A stretch of DNA of 13,339 bases, taken from contig JAPUJM010000190.1 in NCBI GenBank assembly GCA_027296205.1, forward strand, positions 1 through 13,339. The letters run 5' to 3'. Both the position numbers and the translations under genes were made by a program. This DNA comes from Actinomycetota bacterium. Its GTDB lineage: Bacteria; Actinomycetota; Acidimicrobiia; Spongiisociales; ZC4RG35. Under the pieces are notes generated by a model. The model saw only the letters and a list, made by a program, of their open reading frames with translations. It was not told the DNA's origin and ran no database searches. This document shows, piece after piece, positions 8,197-13,339 of this stretch. The stretch's first letter is position 1. Every line of letters starts with the position of its first letter.

Positions 8197-9034
8197 AGAA
8201 GCTAGGGCAGTCCGGCTCGCCCGGGTGCAGCGGTCGCACCAGGAGTGTGATCGCTGGGGCGTCCATCATCGGATCGGGATGGGTCCACTGTGTGGCCTGG
8301 TTGGCGTCAGCGAACGTGTCGAGCACGTCGGGCCCATACGTGGTGCACACCCATTCGTTGGGCAGGGTTTCCCAGTCGGAGAAATCGGTGTTGTCCAGCG
8401 GCCAATCGCGCACATCCCCGAACTCGGGGTCGGCGAAGCCGAGGCCGGCGATCATCTGGACACGCTCTGGCTGGTAGGGAGCGGCATTCCCCTGGGCGGC
8501 AAGCTGGTCCAGCACCACCAGGAGCTCGGTGAAGGCGTCGGTCGAGGGGTTGGAGGAGTCCGGCTCAATCCCGAGGGCATAGACCGAATATGAGTGTTCC
8601 CCCTCACTATCCCAATAAGTGACTACTTCGGTGGTGGCGTCGGCGACAAGGCGGGCGGCGGTGTCGTCGATCTGGTCCTCCATCTCAGGAAGCCCGATCT
8701 CGTCGACGAGCTCCAGGACGGTGTTCATCTGATCCTCGTTGATTTGACTCACCAGATAGTTGGGAAGAAGCGGTCCCGGGTAGATCGCGATGACCGGCCC
8801 TTGGTGGATGAGTAGTCGCCCATCGGCGACGAGGGTATATCGGGGGCCTCTGCCGAGAACCAGTTCCATGGGAAGGAATCCCCCTTCGGAGCGGACCTGA
8901 ATGACAGGCGCGTCGGGATCGGTGGGAAGCTCCGTCCCAGAGCCTCCCCCCTCACCGCAAGCTGATAGTGACAGTGCCGCCATTGCGAGCAGTGCGAGTG
9001 ACTTCCTTCTCATGCCGGTTAGATGATTCATCAT
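8195..9034 (-). CDS. Secreted lipoprotein of unknown function
   Basis: I do not recognise the family. The 279-residue product has a lipoprotein signal: RRK at 9-11, a hydrophobic stretch to about 22, and the lipobox LSAC with C26, followed by a Gly/Ser-rich tether. The mature part is acidic, with no obvious enzyme motif. A segment at about 125-160 (TAARLVADATTEVVTYWDSEGEHSYSVYALG, cited only as a landmark in pieces: TAARLVADATTEVV and EHSYSVYALG) looks like beta-strands. Two more cysteines occur near the C-terminus (WVCTTYG and EPDCPSF), which could form a disulfide outside the cell. Start choice is open: ATG 9034, ATG 9031, or ATG 9013, the last giving the most standard signal peptide (MRRKSLALLAMAALSLSAC). 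No clear Shine-Dalgarno separates them. It is convergent with trpB and divergent from the metal transporter gene. It would be a substrate of the lipoprotein pathway to which Lnt belongs. Confidence 0.8.
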   Translation of the reverse strand: MMNHLTGMRRKSLALLAMAALSLSACGEGGGSGTELPTDPDAPVIQVRSEGGFLPMELVLGRGPRYTLVADGRLLIHQGPVIAIYPGPLLPNYLVSQINEDQMNTVLELVDEIGLPEMEDQIDDTAARLVADATTEVVTYWDSEGEHSYSVYALGIEPDSSNPSTDAFTELLVVLDQLAAQGNAAPYQPERVQMIAGLGFADPEFGDVRDWPLDNTDFSDWETLPNEWVCTTYGPDVLDTFADANQATQWTHPDPMMDAPAITLLVRPLHPGEPDCPSF

Positions 9035-9056
9035 CTCGGATGGTTCCCCCGGTAAC

Positions 9057-9062
9057 TACGGT
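9057..9062 (+). promoter_or_regulatory. Putative -10 hexamer (TACGGT) of the transporter gene
   Basis: TACGGT fits TANNNT and ends 8 nt before the ATG at 9071, with no Shine-Dalgarno in between. No -35 box is recognisable. The spacing is one base longer than the 7 nt seen at lnt and the phosphatase gene. Confidence 0.35.
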
Positions 9063-9070
9063 GCCCCGGG

Positions 9071-9718
9071 ATGATTCCAATCCTCACCGGACTCGCCGCC
9101 GGCATCCTTCACGTGTTTTCCGGGGTTGATCATCTGGCCGCCCTGGCCCCCATCGCGGTGCAGGATCCTTCGCAGGCCGGGCGAATCGGTGGGTTTTGGG
9201 GATTGGGGCACGGCATCGGAGTGACAGTCGTTGGAGGCGTGGGGCTTCTCTTGCGAAGCCTTGCCGACATCAACGCCTGGTCGATGTGGGCCGAGTTTAT
9301 TGTCGGGTTTCTCCTGATCGGAGTCGGCTTCTGGGCCATCTATCGAGCCGGTCGGGTCGAGATTCACGATCACCCCCATGTCCACGACGCGATATCTCAT
9401 AGACATCTCCACCCACATGAGCCCGATGATCGGACTCATCATCACGCGGCTCTGGGAGTCGGGATCTTCCATGGCATGGCCGGCTCGGGATATCTGTTTG
9501 GTGTGTTGCCGGCCCTGGCATTGCCAACCACTCAGGCCGTCATCTACCTGGTGGCCTTTCTGCTCGCGTCGGTGGTAGGCATGAGCATGTTCGCCTTTGG
9601 CCTTGGGGTGGTGGTCCGTCGCAGCGGCTCGGAATGGGTGACCAGGCTGATGTACGGGTCGGGTGTGTTGGCCGTGGTGGTCGGAGTGTTCTGGGTGATC
9701 AACTCATGGCCGAGTTGA
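9071..9718 (+). CDS. NiCoT/UreH-like metal transporter with histidine-rich loop
   Basis: This 215-residue membrane protein has about six hydrophobic helices (roughly 2-29, 39-62, 70-93, 126-152, 154-180, 195-212). The first holds HVFSGVDH (H14, D20, H21), matching the H-(A/V)-x4-DH signature of nickel/cobalt transporters, and the second holds LGHGIGVT (H47), like the family's LGHS motif. Between helices 3 and 4 lies a loop with 11 histidines in 27 residues (H99-H125), followed by FHGMAGSG with H134. The likely role is transport of Ni2+, Co2+ or another transition metal. The UreH/HupE branches and the sulfite-exporter-like superfamily are the alternatives. No urease, hydrogenase or cobalamin gene is nearby, so the metal is unclear. 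It starts 36 nt from the divergent lipoprotein gene and is convergent with the helicase gene. Confidence 0.78.
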   Translation: MIPILTGLAAGILHVFSGVDHLAALAPIAVQDPSQAGRIGGFWGLGHGIGVTVVGGVGLLLRSLADINAWSMWAEFIVGFLLIGVGFWAIYRAGRVEIHDHPHVHDAISHRHLHPHEPDDRTHHHAALGVGIFHGMAGSGYLFGVLPALALPTTQAVIYLVAFLLASVVGMSMFAFGLGVVVRRSGSEWVTRLMYGSGVLAVVVGVFWVINSWPS

Positions 9719-9749
9719 CGCATCGGCGGAAGGGATCTGGCCGCAGGTG

Positions 9750-11237
9750 TCAGCCTCGATGACCCTTTGGCCGGGCGGGTCGAACGGTGAGGTCCCGTCC
9801 GCCCATTACCGAGCCATGCAGTTCTTTGACCGCTGTTCGTGCGTCAGAGGCTCCCATCTCGACGAAACCGAATCCCTTGGAGCGGCCAGTTCGCGGATGG
9901 GCGATGATGGTTGTCTCGTGGACCTTGCCGTAGCGCCCGAAAAGTGCTGCCAGCTCGTCAGTGGTCGCTCCCCACGGGAGGTTTGACACATAGAGACTCT
10001 GTGCGCCTGAGGGGCTACGACGGTTCGGACTCTTGGTCTTGGCAGCAGGCCGCTCGGAGGACGGTCTTGGCGTCTTGGGCCCGGGTGATGGTTCGCCGAT
10101 GCGATGGCCGGCGTCATGAAGGTCATCCATTCGAGGCGCTTCGATGCGTGCATCCATTCTGAGGGCTCTTTGCATGTGCTGAACCGACCGTCGCTGTTCG
10201 CCGGTTACCAGGCTGACAACTGTCCCGGAAGCCCCGGCACGAGCCGTCCGTCCCGACCGATGGAGGTAATCCTTGTGGTCGCCCGCAGGATCGAAGTGGA
10301 TGACCGATGCCACTGCGTCGACGTGAATTCCTCGGGCGGCAACGTCGGTGGCGATGAGTGCCTGCGCCCTGCCAGATGAGAATGCCTGCAGGGCTCTGTT
10401 GCGTTGGTTCTGTGAGCGTCCTCCATGGATGGCCACTGCGTCAATGCCCGCCTTGTCGAGTTGGCGAGTGAGCCGGTCGGCACCGTGGCGAGTGCGTGTG
10501 AACACGATGGTTTTCCCCATCTCGTCGACCAGATCGGCGGTGTGCTGGACCCGGTCGTGGTGCTTTACCAACCAGAAGTGATGTCTGGCATCGACAGTCT
10601 CCGACTCTACCGTTCCGGTCTCGTGATGGGCCGGGTTGCTTTGGTACTCACGAATGAGCACTGCTACGTCACCGTCGAGCGTTGCGGAGTAGAGCATTGT
10701 CTGCCGGTTCGACGAGGTCTGGTCCAGGATTCGGCGCACGGCAGGGAGAAATCCCATGTCGGCCATGCGGTCCGCTTCGTCCACGACGACGATATCGACG
10801 TCGCTCAGGTCGATTGACCCCTGCTCGATCAGATCTTCGAGTCGGCCTGGAGTTGCTACGAGGACGTCGACACCCTTGCGGAGGGCGCTCTTCTGGGGGC
10901 CGTATCCCACACCGCCATAGATGGCGAACATGTAGCGGTTGACGGTTCTGGCGAGCGGAGCCAACTCTTGCTTGATCTGCTCGGCCAGCTCTCGTGTTGG
11001 AGCCAGGATGAGGGCGCGGGGCCGTTGTCTGGTGGCCTTTTCGACCGTGGCGAGAAGGGGCAGGCCGAAGGCGAGAGTCTTGCCCGATCCGGTGGGCGCC
11101 TTGCCGCAAACGTCCCTGCCGGCAAGGGTATCCGGGATGGTCGCCTCCTGGACAGGGAAGGGCACGGTGATCCCCTGTTTAGCAAGAGATTGCACAAGAG
11201 GGTCGGGTAGCCCGAGACGGGCAAACGTGGACGTCAT
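9750..11237 (-). CDS. DEAD-box RNA helicase with C-terminal RRM domain
   Basis: This ATP-dependent RNA helicase of 495 residues probably acts in ribosome assembly or mRNA decay, often under cold stress. The core is complete: Q motif F5-Q30, APTGSGKT 47-54, PTRELA 80-85, GG 108-109, TPGR 129-132, DEAD 153-156, SAT 184-186, TDVAARGI 297-304 and HRSGRTARAG 326-335. A basic, proline-rich linker (about 380-412) leads to a canonical RRM at about 413-490, with RNP2 LYVSNL (415-420) and RNP1 KGFGFVEM (454-461). This is not the DbpA/CsdA RNA-binding domain usually found on bacterial DEAD-box proteins; the RRM resembles stand-alone bacterial RNA-binding proteins. The ATG follows GAGGAG with about 6 nt spacing, unlike the leaderless genes nearby. 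A leader of about 170 nt precedes it. The gene is convergent with the transporter gene. Confidence 0.95.
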   Translation of the reverse strand: MTSTFARLGLPDPLVQSLAKQGITVPFPVQEATIPDTLAGRDVCGKAPTGSGKTLAFGLPLLATVEKATRQRPRALILAPTRELAEQIKQELAPLARTVNRYMFAIYGGVGYGPQKSALRKGVDVLVATPGRLEDLIEQGSIDLSDVDIVVVDEADRMADMGFLPAVRRILDQTSSNRQTMLYSATLDGDVAVLIREYQSNPAHHETGTVESETVDARHHFWLVKHHDRVQHTADLVDEMGKTIVFTRTRHGADRLTRQLDKAGIDAVAIHGGRSQNQRNRALQAFSSGRAQALIATDVAARGIHVDAVASVIHFDPAGDHKDYLHRSGRTARAGASGTVVSLVTGEQRRSVQHMQRALRMDARIEAPRMDDLHDAGHRIGEPSPGPKTPRPSSERPAAKTKSPNRRSPSGAQSLYVSNLPWGATTDELAALFGRYGKVHETTIIAHPRTGRSKGFGFVEMGASDARTAVKELHGSVMGGRDLTVRPARPKGHRG

Positions 11238-11324
11238 GATGTCTCCTCACCCCCGGCGGGGCGGTTGGTTGGATCTGCGCTCTCGCCCGACCAAACGGCA
11301 CTCATCGCCATACGGGTCGAGGGC

Positions 11325-11345
11325 GGTTGGAGAGGCAGTCCAACC
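11325..11345 (-). repeat. 7-bp inverted repeat in the helicase 5' leader
   Basis: GGTTGGA (11325-11331) and TCCAACC (11339-11345) are exact reverse complements around a 7-nt loop. The element lies inside the predicted helicase leader, about 90 nt upstream of the start codon. It could form an RNA hairpin that affects helicase expression. No known riboswitch pattern is recognised. Confidence 0.4.
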
Positions 11346-11417
11346 GGGTGAGAAGTCGGTCGTGGTATCACCGGGGAAGCGACGTTGCGCTGGCCTCCAC
11401 CCGATGCGACCTACCAA

Positions 11418-11426
11418 ATGATACCA
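11418..11426 (-). promoter_or_regulatory. Putative extended -10 promoter of the helicase gene
   Basis: TATCAT on the minus strand (11423-11418) is preceded by TGG, giving a TGN-extended -10 (TGGTATCAT), one mismatch from TATAAT. A weak TTGCTG lies 19 nt upstream. Transcription would begin near 11411, leaving a leader of roughly 170 nt before the ATG at 11237. The 277-nt gap 11238-11514 holds this promoter, the leader and copy 2 of the 19-nt element. I see no small gene in it. Confidence 0.5.
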
Positions 11427-11491
11427 GGCACACCCGATCTACCAGCAATCGGGGCATCTCGGTCGTCTTCCAGCCTTCTACGCGGCGCGAT

Positions 11492-11510
11492 GATCAAAGA
11501 CGACGCGTCA
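11492..11510 (+). repeat. Copy 2 of the dispersed 19-nt intergenic element
   Basis: GATCAAAGACGACGCGTCA matches 3170-3188 at 18 of 19 positions. It ends 4 nt before the last base of the aminotransferase stop codon and lies about 80-100 nt upstream of the predicted helicase transcription start. Relative to the helicase gene its orientation is the same as that of copy 1 relative to the phosphatase gene (TGACGCGTCGTNTTTGATC). Confidence 0.55.
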
Positions 11511-11514
11511 CAGG

Positions 11515-12798
11515 TCAGGAACGCGTGCTCTCCCAACTGTCGAGACCCTCGTCAACCAGGTCGATGGCCCAGTCGAGCTCTTCGAGGGTGGTTATCAGGG
11601 GTGGGATGAAGCGGAGGATGTTTCCGTCGGGGCCGCACTCGATGATGATGAGCTCACGGTCGAAGGCATGAGCCTGGACGTGCTGGAACGCCTTGGCGTC
11701 GGGGACGCGAGTGCCGCGATCCTCGACGAGCTCCACGCCGATCATCAGCCCGAGCCCGCGGACGTCGCCGATCGCCTCGTGACGTTCGGCTAGCTCACCG
11801 AACCGGTCGAAAGCGTGCCGGGACAGTTCGCGGGCATGTGGCAACAGATCGCCCATCGTGTCCATCACAGCCACCGATGCGGCGGCAGCGACAGGGTTGC
11901 CTCCGTAGGTAGTGCCGTGAGAGCCCGCCGGCCAGGAGTCGATCATCTCGCGGGGGGCCCCGTATGCCGAGAGTGGGAACCCGTTGGCGATTCCCTTGCC
12001 AAGCGCCATGATGTCGGGCTTGGCAGCGAAGTGATCAGTGGCAAACCATTCGGCCGTCCTTCCAAACCCTGATTGCACTTCGTCGTAGATGAGAAGGATC
12101 CCGTGCTCGTCGGCCAGTTCTCGCAGCGCATCGAGAAACTTGGGCGGTGCCGGGTAGTAGCCACCTTCGCCCTGAACCGGCTCGACGAGGAAGCAGGCGA
12201 TGTTCTTTGGCGAAACGACGTGCTTGAAGGTCATCGTCAACTCGTGCAGGGACAGATCGGTCGCCTCGTCCGTTGACATTCCCCAGCGGTAAGCATGGGG
12301 GAAGGGGGCTACAAAAACCGACCCGAGCACCGGGTGGTAACCATCCCGATACTTGGCCTTTGAGGTGGTGTAGGCGACGGACCCCATGGTTCGACCGTGG
12401 AACCCGCCACGAAATGCAATCACACCCTGACGGCCGGAGGTGTACTTGGCCAGCTTCACCGTGGCCTCGACCGCCTCCGCTCCGGAGTTGGCAAAGGCAA
12501 ACTTCTGAATGGATGCGGGGGTTATCTCGCGAAGTCTCTCGGCTGCCTCCACCACGGAGTCGTAGTGGAAGATCATCCCGGAGTGGATCACCTCGTCGAT
12601 CTGGGCGTGGGCAGCCGCGGTAACGGCAGGGTGCCTGTGACCGAGGTTGGTGACGGCGGTGCCACAGGCGAAGTCGGCCCAACGATTGCCTTCGGGATCG
12701 GTGACCCAGAGGCCTTCCGCAGAGACAACGTGGACCTTGGTGCTGAACGCGATGACGGGGGCGATGACGTCATGGTGACGGGCGTTGAGGTCGGCCAT
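11515..12798 (-). CDS. Class III PLP-dependent aminotransferase (4-aminobutyrate/acetylornithine type)
   Basis: This cytosolic fold-type I aminotransferase of 427 residues is full length. Visible landmarks are the N-terminal DFACGTAVTNLGHRHP (42-57), the cofactor phosphate motif SGAEAVE (105-111), GGFHGRT (131-137), EPVQGEGG (206-213), the PLP-pyridine aspartate D239 in YDEVQSGFGRT, the Schiff-base lysine K268 in MALGKGIANGFPLSA, and GTTYGGNP (295-302). The retained E211 and the GFGRT motif resemble GabT and related omega-amino-acid transaminases. Acetylornithine, diaminobutyrate or beta-alanine/taurine transaminases remain possible, since no pathway neighbour decides the substrate. The ATG at 12798 has no Shine-Dalgarno, but TAGGCT lies 6 nt upstream. 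Two direct repeats sit just upstream of that hexamer. A gap of 277 nt separates it from the helicase, so it is probably monocistronic. Confidence 0.9.
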   Translation of the reverse strand: MADLNARHHDVIAPVIAFSTKVHVVSAEGLWVTDPEGNRWADFACGTAVTNLGHRHPAVTAAAHAQIDEVIHSGMIFHYDSVVEAAERLREITPASIQKFAFANSGAEAVEATVKLAKYTSGRQGVIAFRGGFHGRTMGSVAYTTSKAKYRDGYHPVLGSVFVAPFPHAYRWGMSTDEATDLSLHELTMTFKHVVSPKNIACFLVEPVQGEGGYYPAPPKFLDALRELADEHGILLIYDEVQSGFGRTAEWFATDHFAAKPDIMALGKGIANGFPLSAYGAPREMIDSWPAGSHGTTYGGNPVAAAASVAVMDTMGDLLPHARELSRHAFDRFGELAERHEAIGDVRGLGLMIGVELVEDRGTRVPDAKAFQHVQAHAFDRELIIIECGPDGNILRFIPPLITTLEELDWAIDLVDEGLDSWESTRS

Positions 12799-12804
12799 GC
12801 CAGA

Positions 12805-12810
12805 AGCCTA
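12805..12810 (-). promoter_or_regulatory. Putative -10 hexamer (TAGGCT) of the aminotransferase gene
   Basis: TAGGCT fits TANNNT, lies 6 nt before the ATG at 12798, and abuts the proximal copy of a 9-nt direct repeat. No -35 box is recognisable, which is compatible with activator dependence. Confidence 0.45.
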
Positions 12811-12848
12811 ACGAACCTCGCAGAGACCCCGCCAGGCCCAACGAACCT
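12810..12848 (-). repeat. Pair of 9-nt direct repeats (AGGTTCGTT) upstream of the aminotransferase gene
   Basis: AGGTTCGTT occurs on the minus strand at 12818-12810 and 12848-12840, exactly 30 bp apart, close to three turns of B-DNA. The proximal copy shares its last T with the -10 hexamer TAGGCT, and the distal copy overlaps the outer bases of the terminator of the upstream gene. The layout suits a transcription factor binding two sites on the same helix face. This is inference only. Confidence 0.4.
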
Positions 12849-12879
12849 GAGAGGGCGGCCCGATGGGCCGCCCTCTCAG
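12847..12879 (-). terminator. Perfect 15-bp GC-rich hairpin after the HdeD-like gene
   Basis: The arms at 12847-12861 and 12865-12879 are exact reverse complements around the 3-nt loop GAT. It starts 15 nt past the stop codon of the membrane-protein gene at 12895 and lacks a U-tract, as does the hairpin after acs. It separates that gene from the aminotransferase promoter. Confidence 0.75.
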
Positions 12880-12894
12880 AAATGAGTTGATGGG

Positions 12895-13339
12895 CTATTT
12901 ATACTTGAGAGCAAGGAGAACGCTACCGACGCCATCGATGATTAGCAGGATGGCGAACAGCGTCACCATCAGGGAGGCCGAACTGGACGGGTTGAAGAGG
13001 AAGAGCAGGCCAATGAGTCCGCTCACAACCCCGAAAACAAGTGCACCCAAGCCCCCACCACGAAAAGAGCCGAAGACGGCCGATACCCCGATGATCACTC
13101 CGATGACACCCAGGGTGATAGCCAGTGCCGAACCCAGGAAGGTGGCACTGTCGATCGGGTTGGCCAGTACGACAACACCCGCAGTCAGACCGAGTAGGCC
13201 CAGGAAGACCTTCCAGCCCCAATCCTCGCGGTCGATGAACACCGAGAAGAGCATGAAAGCCCCCTGAATCAACCACCAGAGGCCGAGAAGTATCACCAGC
13301 AGCTCGATGGCCTCCTCGCGTCGGACCAACAAGATGATG
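12895..13339 (-). CDS. HdeD/DUF308-family membrane protein, N-terminus beyond the right edge
   Basis: The visible 147 codons encode a very hydrophobic protein with about five membrane segments. Two tandem units, GWKVFLGLLGLTAGVVVLANP and LGALVFGVVSGLIGLLFLFNP, each end in a conserved NP followed by a small-residue turn (residue runs given only as landmarks), the repeat pattern of DUF308/HdeD proteins. HdeD is linked to acid resistance in enterobacteria; in other phyla the role is unknown. The frame stays open to the window edge (ATC ATC TTG TTG), and a full family member has one more unit, so the true start almost certainly lies outside. A TTG at 13332 could be read as a start but would give a truncated protein. 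The gene ends in a strong hairpin. Confidence 0.8.
   Translation of the reverse strand, partial: IILLVRREEAIELLVILLGLWWLIQGAFMLFSVFIDREDWGWKVFLGLLGLTAGVVVLANPIDSATFLGSALAITLGVIGVIIGVSAVFGSFRGGGLGALVFGVVSGLIGLLFLFNPSSSASLMVTLFAILLIIDGVGSVLLALKYK

Noticed and set aside
11480..11508. ACGCG / CGCGT inverted repeat as aminotransferase terminator
   Set aside because: Only 5 bp with a long loop and no T-run, and it overlaps the 19-nt dispersed element; too weak to call.
12035..12682. 215-codon open frame overlapping the aminotransferase in another frame
   Set aside because: Arg/Gly-rich shadow with no domain; the aminotransferase frame has all cofactor motifs.

Overview
The window is GC-rich bacterial chromosome, densely packed with genes on both strands. 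Several signs point to an uncultured actinobacterium, possibly Acidimicrobiia-like: many gene starts lack a Shine-Dalgarno sequence but carry a TANNNT -10 hexamer 6-8 nt upstream (leaderless style), terminator hairpins lack U-tracts, and the protein sequences resemble actinobacterial families. The lineage is an inference, since no rRNA or marker gene is present. All genes look chromosomal. I see no mobile element, CRISPR array, tRNA or rRNA.

Left block, minus strand (1-3130): an operon of inositol-monophosphatase-family phosphatase, then a stripped-down amidohydrolase (TGATG overlap), then an M3 oligopeptidase that runs off the left edge. Facing it across a 94-nt divergent promoter region is a plus-strand pair: apolipoprotein N-acyltransferase (lnt) and acetyl-CoA synthetase (acs). 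The acs Shine-Dalgarno lies inside the last lnt codons. A strong 15-bp hairpin follows acs, and then an independently promoted orphan tryptophan synthase beta chain of the TrpB2 type.

Middle (8195-9718): an unrecognised secreted lipoprotein on the minus strand, convergent with trpB and diverging from a small six-helix NiCoT/UreH-like metal transporter that has a histidine-rich loop.

Right block, minus strand (9750-13339): a DEAD-box RNA helicase with a canonical C-terminal RRM, preceded by a leader of about 170 nt; a class III PLP aminotransferase (GabT/ArgD-like); and the C-terminal part of an HdeD/DUF308 membrane protein that runs off the right edge.

Most genes are housekeeping or metabolic and do not form one pathway. 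The points most worth a second look are: (1) a 19-nt element matching at 18 of 19 positions in two intergenic regions 8.3 kb apart; (2) an Lnt whose catalytic Cys position is Ser; (3) the DEAD-RRM fusion; (4) an amidohydrolase reduced to its TIM barrel; (5) a pair of direct repeats 30 bp apart at the aminotransferase promoter; and (6) the consistent leaderless promoter geometry. I did not find a clearly new multi-gene system.
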